The notes under the pieces were generated by a model, which did not search any database, was not told the DNA's origin, and worked only from the letters and a program-made list of their open reading frames with translations. This document shows, piece after piece, positions 50,455 to 59,145 of a stretch of 64,000 nucleotides of DNA. Source of the DNA: Polynucleobacter sp. MWH-UH24A (GTDB lineage: Bacteria; Pseudomonadota; Gammaproteobacteria; Burkholderiales; Burkholderiaceae). The position numbers and the translations under genes were made by a program. Numbering within the stretch: position 1 is the stretch's first letter; each line of letters starts with the position of its first letter. The stretch covers positions 1,054,001 to 1,118,000 of the forward strand of contig NZ_CP061292.1 of NCBI RefSeq assembly GCF_018687475.1. Direction: 5' to 3'.

Positions 50455-52145
50455 CGCTGCACTAGGATTTGCCTGGCAATCGTCTCTGCAATCAGCATCA
50501 CCGGTGCATTGGTATTGCCCGATGTAATGCAGGGCATCGCTGAAGCATCGATGACTCGCAAGCGTGCTACTCCGCGTACCCGACACTCGGAGTCCAAGAC
50601 AGTATGGGGATTATCGACTTGCCCTCGAGCATCGACCTTCCCCATGGCGCAGGTACTCACCGGATGAAAGATTGTGGTTCCTAAATCGCGTGCCGCATGT
50701 TCTAGGTCTTGCTCACTTTGCAATTGAGTACCGGGCAATACCTCTTTGGGAGCATAGGGCTTTAGGGCATCACTGCCCATAATTTGACGGGTGATTCGGA
50801 GACTATCCACTGCAACCTTTAAATCCTCTGGGGTTGATAGATAGTTACACTGGATTTGTGGATCAATCTGGGCATCGGCCGATTTAGCCCTCACCCAACC
50901 GCGTGAGCTGGGTCGTAGGTTACACACACTTGGTGTAATCGCATTAAAGGGATGCAATTGTTCTCCAAATTTAGGCAAAGAGAGTGGCTGCACATGCCAT
51001 TCAATATTAGCAGTGGGTTGCGATGGGTCGCTTTTGCTAAATGCGCCTAAAGTAGAAGGCGGCATCGTTAGTGGGCCCGTTCTCTTGAATGCATACTCCA
51101 AGCCCATACCGATTCGGGTAAACCAATTTTTATAGAGGGTATTGACGGTCTTACAGTTCTCCACCTGATACACGGTGCGGATCTGCAAATGATCTTGCAG
51201 GTTCTCACCCACTCCTGAGAGATCCACCTTCGTTTTAACTCCGATGGCGTCGAGGTGGTGGTGCGCCCCAATTCCAGAAACTTGCAGGAGTTGAGGTGAG
51301 CCGATCGAGCCAGCCGACAAAATGACTTGGTCCTTCGCATGGGCAGTAACGCGCGATCCTTCATGCAACAGATCGAGGCCACTCACTTCCCAGGCGGCGC
51401 CATGCCAGGCGTTCTTTTGTTGCTGTGGATTGTTCTGAGTTTGAGGTTGAGTGGGAATGAGATTCAGATGCAAGACCTGCGCTTTGGTCAGAATGGTGAG
51501 GTTCTGGCGGTGGCGAATCGGATGAAGATAGGCATCGGCCATTGACCAACGCACTCCCTTCTTTTGGGTCATCTGAAAATAAGCACACCCTTCGTTATCG
51601 CCTCGGTTGAACTCCTCGATGGCAGGAATACCCTGCTCCTGTGCAGCTTTGCGCCAAGCATCGAGGATCTCCCACTGCACCCGCGGCTGCTCGACTCGCA
51701 TCTCTCCCTGATCTCCGTGCCAGGCATTGGCTCCAGCAAAGTAGCTCTCCAGGGATTTATAGGTCTTTAGGGTGGTGTCCCATGCCCATCTAGAATCCCC
51801 GGTTAACTCAGCCCAACGGGCATAATCACTCGCCTGACCACGCATATAGATCATGGCATTGATCGATGAGGAACCACCAATCACACGCCCTCTCGCATAA
51901 TGAATCGAGCGTTGATTTAAGCCAGGATCGGGTTCGGTTTTGAAGCACCAATCGGTTCTTGAATTAGCAATTGTGTAGAGATAACCGACAGGGATTTTGA
52001 TCCAAAACCAATCGTCTTCACCACCTGCCTCGAGCAATAAGACCCGGTGCTTAGGGTCTGCTGAGAGGCGGTTTGCCAAGAGGCAGCCTGCGCTGCCAGC
52101 ACCTACGATGATGGTGTCAAACTCGAGTGATGCTGGAATGCTCAC
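50451..52145 (-). CDS. GMC-family FAD oxidoreductase
   Basis: 564-residue choline-dehydrogenase-like enzyme. N-terminal FAD motif IVGAGSAGCLLANRLSADP; GMC signature 1 ARGRVIGGSSSINAMIYMRG near residue 85; signature 2 ILSAGSIGSPQLLQVSGIG near 275. The catalytic His is in TIFHPVSTCAMG near 495. GTG start at 52145. No betB or betI neighbour, so the alcohol substrate is open; many Burkholderiales have such stand-alone copies. Confidence 0.92.
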   Translation of the reverse strand: MSIPASLEFDTIIVGAGSAGCLLANRLSADPKHRVLLLEAGGEDDWFWIKIPVGYLYTIANSRTDWCFKTEPDPGLNQRSIHYARGRVIGGSSSINAMIYMRGQASDYARWAELTGDSRWAWDTTLKTYKSLESYFAGANAWHGDQGEMRVEQPRVQWEILDAWRKAAQEQGIPAIEEFNRGDNEGCAYFQMTQKKGVRWSMADAYLHPIRHRQNLTILTKAQVLHLNLIPTQPQTQNNPQQQKNAWHGAAWEVSGLDLLHEGSRVTAHAKDQVILSAGSIGSPQLLQVSGIGAHHHLDAIGVKTKVDLSGVGENLQDHLQIRTVYQVENCKTVNTLYKNWFTRIGMGLEYAFKRTGPLTMPPSTLGAFSKSDPSQPTANIEWHVQPLSLPKFGEQLHPFNAITPSVCNLRPSSRGWVRAKSADAQIDPQIQCNYLSTPEDLKVAVDSLRITRQIMGSDALKPYAPKEVLPGTQLQSEQDLEHAARDLGTTIFHPVSTCAMGKVDARGQVDNPHTVLDSECRVRGVARLRVIDASAMPCITSGNTNAPVMLIAETIARQILVQR

Positions 52146-52159
52146 GGTAGAAAGATGAA

Positions 52160-52804
52160 TTACTTCTTTTGACGTCGTTCTTGAATGGCTTTTAATACAA
52201 CCGGGGTATTGAGTTGCTGATCAACCATGTATAAAGCCCCGCCATAATTAGCTTGCAGATCATAGCCAGAAATACCAACGGTATAGAAAGTTACATTTGG
52301 ATTAAACGAACGGATCGTGCTGCTTGAGCCAGCAGAGAAATTGGCTTCGATATCAAGACCCATTTGCTGACCATCAACAGTAGTAAGAATAAATTGTTCG
52401 ATGGCATCTTGGGTCTTAAAGATAATAATTTGATATTGCTCTTGGTATCCAGCACCGAGACCCTCACCGGTTTTCATATCGCGCATGAAGACGGGTTGGT
52501 CTTTATAGCGCTTGTCGTATAGAACCCCCTCGCCGCGTGCCACCACCACCAAGATGACGTTCACATTCGTGGTATTGAATATGGCATAGCCTGCTGCGCT
52601 CTCAATATCTTTGCGAACCTTGGGGTCTTGCTTCAATAGAAGATTTAAGCCCGTCTCTGCCATTTTGATGGTTGCTTGGCGCTTTTGATGAATTTCAGCA
52701 GGCGTCAAGGGTTTACCATCCTTACCGGTCGATTGGCATGCAATCAAAAATAAGGGGCAAAGCACTAAGGCAAGGTAATGGATAAAGCGCTTGGATGGAT
52801 TCAT
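52160..52804 (-). CDS. SYLF/YSC84-domain lipoprotein
   Basis: Lipoprotein (lipobox LIAC near residue 23) of 214 residues. The mature part shows the YSC84-like lipid-binding (SYLF) domain: AAGYAIFNTTNVNVILVVVARGEGV, then GLGAGYQEQYQIIIFKT and FYTVGISGYDLQANYGGALY. Bacterial members are periplasmic or outer-membrane facing and of unclear function. 14 bases before the GMC gene on the same strand, so cotranscription is possible. Confidence 0.85.
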   Translation of the reverse strand: MNPSKRFIHYLALVLCPLFLIACQSTGKDGKPLTPAEIHQKRQATIKMAETGLNLLLKQDPKVRKDIESAAGYAIFNTTNVNVILVVVARGEGVLYDKRYKDQPVFMRDMKTGEGLGAGYQEQYQIIIFKTQDAIEQFILTTVDGQQMGLDIEANFSAGSSSTIRSFNPNVTFYTVGISGYDLQANYGGALYMVDQQLNTPVVLKAIQERRQKK

Positions 52805-52892
52805 TGACGAGGATACTTTTAATTACTCTATCTGAGAAAGTAAACATCATAACGCTCTAGACGCATGTATCCAATAAACTCCTAGGCCTAGA

Positions 52893-53543
52893 TTAGCGCG
52901 TAGACTGTCGATCCCTGCAAAACAGTATTACCATCACAATAGCGGCAACGAGCTCGGCGCTGACAAATCCGAAGACGTCAGCTGGGGCAATACCCACAAA
53001 GGTATTGGTAAAACTTCTGGCTACAGCAACTGCAGGATTAGCAAAGAAGGTGGATGACGTGAACCAGTAGCCCGCGGTGACAGTGAGCGCCACCAACATC
53101 GGCACCCTATCTTTCGCCCCTTGATCCCCAATCCGAATCACCGAGAGCAGGACAAGCGTTGAGATCAACTCACTTACCCAGATACCAACTCCAGTTCGCG
53201 CCTTGGTCGATTCTTGCAAAATCGATAGTCCAAACATCAGGTGCGTTACCCAGATACCAGCAATCGCACCACTGAACTGACATACCCAATAGGCAAGTAG
53301 CTTGTTGAGACTGAGATGCCCCAGCTTCCAAAACATCAGGCTCACCACAGGATTGAAATGCGCACCTGAGATCGGGCCCAAGAGGACGATTAAGACATAA
53401 AGCCCCGCTCCCGTTGCAATGCTATTGCCAAGTAAGGCCACGGCTGCATTGCCATTCGCGAGGGTCTCACCCATGATGCCGCTACCCGCCACAATCGCGA
53501 GCAGTAATGCGGTGCCGACGAACTCGGCGACGTAGGAGTTCAT
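52893..53543 (-). CDS. Aquaporin of an arsenic operon (AqpS-like)
   Basis: Six-helix MIP channel of 216 residues. Two pore half-helices carry HFNPVVS (near residue 61; NPV instead of NPA) and NPAVAVARSF (near 170). Its start overlaps the arsC stop (ATGA). In Sinorhizobium meliloti, AqpS replaces the ArsB pump: arsenate is reduced inside and arsenite leaves through the channel. The gene order here predicts the same route. Confidence 0.9.
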   Translation of the reverse strand: MNSYVAEFVGTALLLAIVAGSGIMGETLANGNAAVALLGNSIATGAGLYVLIVLLGPISGAHFNPVVSLMFWKLGHLSLNKLLAYWVCQFSGAIAGIWVTHLMFGLSILQESTKARTGVGIWVSELISTLVLLSVIRIGDQGAKDRVPMLVALTVTAGYWFTSSTFFANPAVAVARSFTNTFVGIAPADVFGFVSAELVAAIVMVILFCRDRQSTR

Positions 53544-54022
53544 GAGGCTTTGTGGTGGATCTCTTTCAGAGCCATCGAGTCGAGTTTCTCAAGCGGCATG
53601 CTGGCTAATAAATCAATGCGCTTTTTAAGTCCGTTCTTGACATCAATAAAGGCAAGGCGCTTCTCCACATCCGTACCGCTTACTTGGGATGGATCAGGGA
53701 AACCCCAATGTGCAGTAGCAGGATTACCTGGCCAGATCGGACATACCTCACCGGCCGCGTTATCGCAGACCGTGATAATGAAATCCATCTTAGGGGCATT
53801 GGGCAAACCAAACTCATCCCAGCTCTTACTGCGTAATTTAGATTGGTCATAGCCCATCTCTAAGGCTAATTCCTTGGCAAAGGGATTGACTTGGGTGCCT
53901 GGGGTTGAGCCGGCAGAGTAACCAACAAAAAGTCCACTAGGATGAGTGGAAGCTAGCACCTCACCAAGTACTGAACGAGCGGAGTTATGGGTGCACAAGA
54001 AGAGTACGTTATATTTTTTCAT
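53540..54022 (-). CDS. arsC: Arsenate reductase, LMW-phosphatase type
   Basis: Thioredoxin- or glutaredoxin-linked reductase of arsenate to arsenite. The P-loop nucleophile motif is VLFLCTHNSARS, residues about 5-16. The acid region ITVCDNAAGEVCPIWPG, with further cysteines, and HWGFPDPSQVSGTD are as in the family. The start at 54022 overlaps the arsR stop by 4 bases (160 residues); in-frame ATGs upstream lie within arsR. Confidence 0.93.
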   Translation of the reverse strand: MKKYNVLFLCTHNSARSVLGEVLASTHPSGLFVGYSAGSTPGTQVNPFAKELALEMGYDQSKLRSKSWDEFGLPNAPKMDFIITVCDNAAGEVCPIWPGNPATAHWGFPDPSQVSGTDVEKRLAFIDVKNGLKKRIDLLASMPLEKLDSMALKEIHHKAS

Positions 54023-54348
54023 GGGCATACGACCTTTTTCTTGGACTTGGGGGTGCTGCACGATTGTCCCTGGCAGCAGTTATCCAATAAGAAACCACTT
54101 AAATCCTCAATCAAGTTGGGATTAGGGCGATAAATGAGGTTTCGGCTTTGACGTTCTACCAACAGCAATTTCGCATTGAAAAGCTCCTTCAGATGAAAGC
54201 TCAAGGTTGCATTGGGAATCCCCAACTTCTCAATCAATTGACTAGGGGTCAAGCCAATATCGCCGCGTTGCACGATCAGACGGAAGATATTGAGACGGGT
54301 CTCCTGCCCTAGGGCCAGAAGAACTTGGATGGCATCAGTATTTTTCAT
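54019..54348 (-). CDS. arsR: ArsR-family transcriptional repressor
   Basis: Winged-helix repressor of 109 residues. The helix-turn-helix is LTPSQLIEKLGIPNATLSFHLKEL (near residues 32-57) and the wing is VERQSRNLIYRPN. The metalloid site is not the ELCVCDL of E. coli; candidate ligands are the C-terminal cysteines in NCCQGQSC, similar to C-terminal-site ArsR proteins. First gene of arsR-arsC-aquaporin. Confidence 0.92.
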   Translation of the reverse strand: MKNTDAIQVLLALGQETRLNIFRLIVQRGDIGLTPSQLIEKLGIPNATLSFHLKELFNAKLLLVERQSRNLIYRPNPNLIEDLSGFLLDNCCQGQSCSTPKSKKKVVCP

Positions 54349-54370
54349 ATTTCCAATTATATAGAAATAT
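54347..54370. promoter_or_regulatory. Candidate ArsR operator
   Basis: Inverted repeat ATATTTC (54347-54353) and GAAATAT (54364-54370) with 10 bases between, overlapping the arsR start codon. Position and A/T-rich symmetry fit an autoregulatory ArsR site, with expression induced by arsenite. Confidence 0.45.
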
Positions 54371-54450
54371 ATGACAGGTTTGTGACAAAAGTAAAAATAG
54401 TGAGCCTAAATCAAATTTATAAAAGTAAAATTACAAACGGGGAGATATGG

Positions 54451-54612
54451 ATGAAAACTACTTGTGAAGAATCAAGGGTATCGATTAATTATTTAATTCC
54501 TAATAAAGAGACTATTGAAGCAATCCGCCAAGCTAGAGAAGAGAACCTGGAGAAATTTAAGACTATCGAAGATTTAATGAATGATCTAAATTCGAATAAT
54601 CAACAGGATTAA
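54451..54612 (+). CDS. Orphan RelB/DinJ-like antitoxin fragment or small antitoxin
   Basis: 53-residue protein. The C-terminal part IPNKETIEAIRQAREENLEK followed by TIEDLMNDLN matches the toxin-binding tail of RelB/DinJ antitoxins. The usual N-terminal ribbon-helix-helix is absent or very short. GGGGAG lies 7 bases before the ATG. No RelE/YafQ-type toxin follows; 49 bases on, the next gene ends on the opposite strand. It may be a remnant of a toxin-antitoxin pair. Confidence 0.6.
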   Translation: MKTTCEESRVSINYLIPNKETIEAIRQAREENLEKFKTIEDLMNDLNSNNQQD

Positions 54613-54661
54613 TGATCCAGAAATTAGTTATCAACAAAATCCTTGATACCAACAAACGGTG

Positions 54662-55318
54662 CTATTTTGCCGCTGTTGCTGTCTTCATAAACTGCGGTGA
54701 TGTAACGCCCATCGACACGTAGATACTGGTTAGCTCTTCCATACCAATCTCGGCAGGACTCACCCAATCAATCGGCACATAGAGTAAGCCGCCCCCGATT
54801 GGTACCGGCGCGGTTGGCACAATCACCGCATAGCAGGCTTGCTCTTTCACCATCACGGCTTGGGGGGATGAGAGCAAAGCCAGAGCGGATACACCACCTG
54901 AACCACCAAAATGAACCCATACTGGGCGCATCGTTTTGAGCTCTTCATCATCCCGCTTGGCAACCAAGCTTACAAAAGTGTGGATAGTGTCATAGACCGT
55001 TCGCACTATGGGTATCTTACGAACGATGCCATTAATGATGGCTGAAAATCCCTTTTGCAAGCCCTTCTCAACCAACACACCCAAAAACAGCAGAGATAGG
55101 ATCACAATCGCTAAACCAACCACATAACCGACCCACTCTAGGCCGGCAATACCTAAGCCCATCTTTGCCATCACGCTGCCCACCGCACTCGAAGGTCCAA
55201 GCCAACGAATCACAATGCCCACCACAAAGGCAATGAGCAGAGCAGTTGCAATCAGAGGAAAAGCCGCCAGAAGACCAGTTAGGAATAAGCGAACGAGTTT
55301 AGATGAGCCGGGTGACAT
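54662..55318 (-). CDS. DUF502 membrane protein
   Basis: 218 residues with two N-terminal membrane segments (LFLTGLLAAFPLIATALLIA and GYVVGLAIVILSLLFLGVLV) and a soluble C-terminal domain. The latter has the DUF502 hallmarks YAVIVPTAPVPIGGGLLYVP and GMEELTSIYVSMGV. Function unknown in bacteria; a plant homologue (LCV-like/COV) affects vascular patterning and trafficking. Confidence 0.88.
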   Translation of the reverse strand: MSPGSSKLVRLFLTGLLAAFPLIATALLIAFVVGIVIRWLGPSSAVGSVMAKMGLGIAGLEWVGYVVGLAIVILSLLFLGVLVEKGLQKGFSAIINGIVRKIPIVRTVYDTIHTFVSLVAKRDDEELKTMRPVWVHFGGSGGVSALALLSSPQAVMVKEQACYAVIVPTAPVPIGGGLLYVPIDWVSPAEIGMEELTSIYVSMGVTSPQFMKTATAAK

Positions 55319-55358
55319 AATCTAAGAAGTGTAATTCAGGAAAGTTCCAATACAGTCT

Positions 55359-55811
55359 TTACTTCTCAGCAGGAAATAATGCCTGTGACAAGATAAACAT
55401 GACTGCGGTACTCCAACCAAAAGAGAGTAGCCCCGAGACTGCCATGATCACAGATAACAACTGCCATTGGGTTGGTAACGGGTCTGAAATAAATCCAACG
55501 GTGGTGTACGTACTGCCTGCATACACCATCGCTTGATGTGCCATCGGAATAATATCGGAGTAATTAAGAGCAAGACCCCAGACATAAATCTGGCAAAGAT
55601 GAGATAAAAGTAATGTAAGAATACAAGCAACAAATACGAGTTGTGCCCTTACATTCTGGTGTTGGCTGGTAAAACTAATCAGGGCTCGCTTACCCTTGCT
55701 AGTTACCACCATCACAAAGAATGCTTGAATCAAGATGCATAGAATGAGAACAAAACTTCCTAGGACAAATGCCTGGAAATTAAATACATCCTGGCCTGCA
55801 GTAATTTCCAT
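55359..55811 (-). CDS. Small ion-channel-domain membrane protein
   Basis: 150 residues with three or four hydrophobic segments. A pore-loop-like stretch YAGSTYTTVGFISDP (near residue 95) resembles the potassium-channel filter T-V-G-Y/F, and is followed by a last membrane helix (LLSVIMAVSGLLSFGWSTAV). No RCK or ligand domain. It starts 3 bases after the double nitrilase stop and is probably cotranscribed with it. Confidence 0.7.
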   Translation of the reverse strand: MEITAGQDVFNFQAFVLGSFVLILCILIQAFFVMVVTSKGKRALISFTSQHQNVRAQLVFVACILTLLLSHLCQIYVWGLALNYSDIIPMAHQAMVYAGSTYTTVGFISDPLPTQWQLLSVIMAVSGLLSFGWSTAVMFILSQALFPAEK

Positions 55812-55814
55812 AAG

Positions 55815-57650
55815 CTACTGCTGATATGACGACCAGGCATTGATATCAAAGCCACTGGCTGCACGCCATTGCTGCAAAGCTTTGGAGCCCATCGGGAAGA
55901 CCAAGGGCGAGGCTAAATCAGCACGGCGCCCGCCAACAAGTTTCGTTTGATTCATCCAATAATTATTCCCCAGCGTCGTGAATTTCAGGGATACAACCTC
56001 TTCCTGATCAATTGACGCTACTTGCGGAATCTCCAAGGAGTCAATTGGATTGATCGTAAAAATACCACTTGAGCCCAAGCAACCGTTATCCACCGCGTTC
56101 GCAACTACGGTATAAGCCTGCGAGGTCTTAGCGGCGGCGTACCAGAAAATCATGGTGTTACTTGCGCTAGGATGATCGAATAGTCCGGCAGCATCTTGTA
56201 ATCGCGCACCATACTGTCCAGACCAAGAGACCGGTGCCGCAATTAAATCGGCACGACGCAATGCTAAGACACCCGATGCTTCTGGAAAACGGAAATCATC
56301 ATTGAGCAGCATCCCAATCTTTCCGATCGAGGTTTGATAAACGGGCAAATCATCCCCTGCGGCAAGGAAGGCATTCTGTGACGGATCCAGATGGGTCTGT
56401 CGGTAATGGCCAATCAACTTGCCGTCTGGTCCCAACAATACTGCCGTATGAAAATATACTCCGTTCTCACTCTCAATAAAGGAGGCTACCAGGTGGGACT
56501 TGAGTCGTACCGCAAAGTCACTCGCAGCTTGCGTTGATTTGCCCAATCGCTTTTCAGCAATGGCCTGAACATTATCTTTTGATACCGGACCACAAAATGA
56601 ATACGCTGGTAAGACGACGAGATTGGAGGTTGCTGATAGAGCTTGTATCTTTTTAATCAATCCATCACAACGATTGAGATTGCCATCAAAATCATTGGCA
56701 TCAATACGGTATTGCACTGCTCGAGCTGTTACCTCGCTTGGTGACTTGGTCGCGGCTCCATCGGTGGGCGCTCGATAGAAAGCAAGGTCTTTATAGAGCT
56801 CTGGGCGCCGATGCTCGAGTGTTTTTTTCTGATCATTATTAAACTTCGCAGGATCAATCGTGCCATAGATAATACTGGCTTTATTGGTCATGGTTTTGGA
56901 GTAATCCGTTGCGGGGGCATGCGCAATGCGCTCGCCATCGGCTTGCCAAATTGAGGCTGAGCCTCCATAAGTGACTGTAATACCAGTTGTGGGGTTGCTT
57001 TCGGCATTATTACGATCCGCCGCCACCATGGCCAAGCCATTCCAAGCAGATTGATGCTGAACTGCCGCAATGGTGGAATGTTTACTTGCAGCCTCTGCAC
57101 CTAGCTCTGGCAGTACACGATCGGATGAGCAAATGTAGGCGATGATGTCGCACCCCTTCAGAGCAGCCACTCGAGCGGGCTCCCAATAGGTATCGTCATA
57201 GCAAATAATCATGGTGATACGACCAAGCTCGGTCTCAAACACTGGGTAGCCCGTATTTCCAGGAACAAACCATAAGATATCAGAGGGATTTAAGCCATTC
57301 TTGCGGTATTTACCAATAAATCCTTTGGGACCAATCAGCGCACCAGTGTTGTAGGTCAAGCCAGTATCGCGATCAATCTCTGCAATGCCAATGGCGATAT
57401 AGCACTGATAGCGAGCGGTGATTTGGGATAGTGCATCGGTGGTCTTACCTGGCACCGAATCCATATAGGGCAAAAATTGCTCTAGATCCCGGTAGATGTA
57501 ACCCGAGATCGCAGCCTCTGGCATCACAATTAGACGTGCGCCATTTTTAGCAGCCTCCTCAGCAATGGCTGCTGCAGCCGTGATGTTTTTCTCAAACTCC
57601 ATGAACTCTGGATTAAATTCAATGGCGGCGACCTTAAATGGCTCTTGCAT
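55815..57650 (-). CDS. Tandem nitrilase-superfamily protein, second domain inactive
   Basis: 611 residues forming two carbon-nitrogen hydrolase folds. Domain 1 (about 1-290) has the full triad: Glu45 in VMPEAAISG, Lys117 in GKYRKNGL, Cys150 in ICYDDTYWEP. Domain 2 (about 320-611) aligns but has lost all three: Ala in VLPAYSFCG, Gln in GHYRQTHL, Asn in LLNDDFRFPE. Start 57650 (MQEPFKVAAIEFNP) is preferred; the longer reading overlaps the next gene by 62 bases. Substrate is unknown; the second half may be structural or regulatory. Confidence 0.88.
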   Translation of the reverse strand: MQEPFKVAAIEFNPEFMEFEKNITAAAAIAEEAAKNGARLIVMPEAAISGYIYRDLEQFLPYMDSVPGKTTDALSQITARYQCYIAIGIAEIDRDTGLTYNTGALIGPKGFIGKYRKNGLNPSDILWFVPGNTGYPVFETELGRITMIICYDDTYWEPARVAALKGCDIIAYICSSDRVLPELGAEAASKHSTIAAVQHQSAWNGLAMVAADRNNAESNPTTGITVTYGGSASIWQADGERIAHAPATDYSKTMTNKASIIYGTIDPAKFNNDQKKTLEHRRPELYKDLAFYRAPTDGAATKSPSEVTARAVQYRIDANDFDGNLNRCDGLIKKIQALSATSNLVVLPAYSFCGPVSKDNVQAIAEKRLGKSTQAASDFAVRLKSHLVASFIESENGVYFHTAVLLGPDGKLIGHYRQTHLDPSQNAFLAAGDDLPVYQTSIGKIGMLLNDDFRFPEASGVLALRRADLIAAPVSWSGQYGARLQDAAGLFDHPSASNTMIFWYAAAKTSQAYTVVANAVDNGCLGSSGIFTINPIDSLEIPQVASIDQEEVVSLKFTTLGNNYWMNQTKLVGGRRADLASPLVFPMGSKALQQWRAASGFDINAWSSYQQ

Positions 57651-57663
57651 GGTATGGATCCTA

Positions 57664-58302
57664 TTAGGCAGACATATCGTTACCCTCATTGGGCCATTTG
57701 GGGGAAGGCCACTTGCGGATAACACTGGTTACATATAACGAGGCGGTGACAATAACTGCAATTGCTGTTGCAACATAGAACGAGGTGGTAATCGTTAAAC
57801 CATAAAATATCAAACTTCCAATGATGAGTGCGGTTGCAAACCAATGGGCTTGACTAAACACTGCAGAGCGATGCCCAGTTAAAGCATCTAACGCCATCCC
57901 CCCTGCTGTTGCTGTCAGTACCCCACACAGAATGATGGACACAAAGGGAACCTCATGAATGAGTGCTTTTTGGCAGCCAATTGCAATCAGTAGACCAATC
58001 GCAACTCCACGAAGCACTAAATATGGAAGCTCTTGAGAGATGAAGCGGTAAAAGAAAAATGCACCCAAGACAGAGGCAAATAAGATCCAAGGCAAATAAT
58101 ATGGGCCCGTGATTGCAACTGGCTCCAAGCCTAATAGTAAATCACGCACCATACCTCCAGCAGCGCCACATAAAATTCCTGCAATTAATGTTCCAGAAAT
58201 CGGAACATTCCGACTACGTGCAGTAGCAGCACCATAGAGCGCAGTAGTTGACATCGCTGTGACATCGACCCACAGAGGCAATACTGGCATCAAATCAGTC
58301 AT
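57664..58302 (-). CDS. TRIC/UPF0126-family membrane protein
   Basis: 212 residues, seven hydrophobic segments in two repeats. Family hallmark GAAGGMVRDLLLG in repeat 1 and a corresponding TATAGGMALDALTG in repeat 2. Bacterial relatives are potassium-permeable trimeric channels (YadS/YicG; TRIC). Its stop is 13 bases before the double nitrilase start on the same strand, so TRIC, nitrilase and channel protein likely form one operon. Confidence 0.87.
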   Translation of the reverse strand: MTDLMPVLPLWVDVTAMSTTALYGAATARSRNVPISGTLIAGILCGAAGGMVRDLLLGLEPVAITGPYYLPWILFASVLGAFFFYRFISQELPYLVLRGVAIGLLIAIGCQKALIHEVPFVSIILCGVLTATAGGMALDALTGHRSAVFSQAHWFATALIIGSLIFYGLTITTSFYVATAIAVIVTASLYVTSVIRKWPSPKWPNEGNDMSA

Positions 58303-58392
58303 AGGGAATGGTGGAAAAGGAGTTGATTAAAATTCTAACATTCAATCGAGGTACGCATTAAGCAACGGGTACCCTATTTCAACCCAATTACC

Positions 58393-59094
58393 CTAAGCTG
58401 CTAGATCAAAAACAAGCACCTCCGCATGCTCTCCTTGGTTGATCTCAATGCGTGACTCGTTAGTAATCATGGCAGCATCGCCACCACTTAAGCGCTGTCC
58501 GTTTACCGTTAGTGCACCTTTGATGAGGTGAACATAAGCCTTACGGTTGGGATCCATTGCTAGAGTTGCATGCTGATTACCATCAAAGGTTCCTGCATAG
58601 AGCTTGGCGTCGGCATTGATGGTGATCGAATCCCCTGCTCCATCGATGGAAGCTAAGAGGCGCAACTTACCATCCTTATCTTGGGCTGGAATCGTTTTTT
58701 GCTCGTAGCCTGGTTTGACCCCCGTAAATTTGGGCTGAATCCAAATCTGCAAAAAGTGTGTCGTTTGATCCTTGGCATAGTTGAACTCGCTATGGGTAAC
58801 ACCAGTCCCTGCGCTCATGCGTTGGATATCGCCTGGCGGGATGGATTTGACATTCCCCATACTGTCTTTGTGTGCCAACTCGCCTGAGAGAACATAGCTA
58901 ATAATTTCCATATCCCGATGGCTGTGCTCACCAAATCCAGTTCCGGGATCAATTCGATCCTCGTTGATCACGCGCAAATTACCCCACCCCATAAATTTAG
59001 GGTCGTAGTAATTAGCAAATGAGAAGGAGTGAAAGCTCTTGAGCCAGCCATGATCGGCATAGCCCCGCTCCTGCGACTTACGAATCTGCATCAT
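58393..59094 (-). CDS. Pirin-family protein (YhhW-like)
   Basis: Bicupin of 233 residues. Metal ligands are in GFGEHSHRDMEIISYVLSGE near residue 54-75 and MSAGTGVTHSEFNYA near 93-107. Bacterial pirins of this type can act as quercetin dioxygenases or redox sensors; no quercetin genes are near. MQIRKSQERGYADHGWL is the usual N-terminus. Confidence 0.92.
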   Translation of the reverse strand: MMQIRKSQERGYADHGWLKSFHSFSFANYYDPKFMGWGNLRVINEDRIDPGTGFGEHSHRDMEIISYVLSGELAHKDSMGNVKSIPPGDIQRMSAGTGVTHSEFNYAKDQTTHFLQIWIQPKFTGVKPGYEQKTIPAQDKDGKLRLLASIDGAGDSITINADAKLYAGTFDGNQHATLAMDPNRKAYVHLIKGALTVNGQRLSGGDAAMITNESRIEINQGEHAEVLVFDLAA

Positions 59095-59145
59095 TTAAGT
59101 CAGGGTACAAAAAATGAAATTAATCCGCACAAACTGAAGACAATT

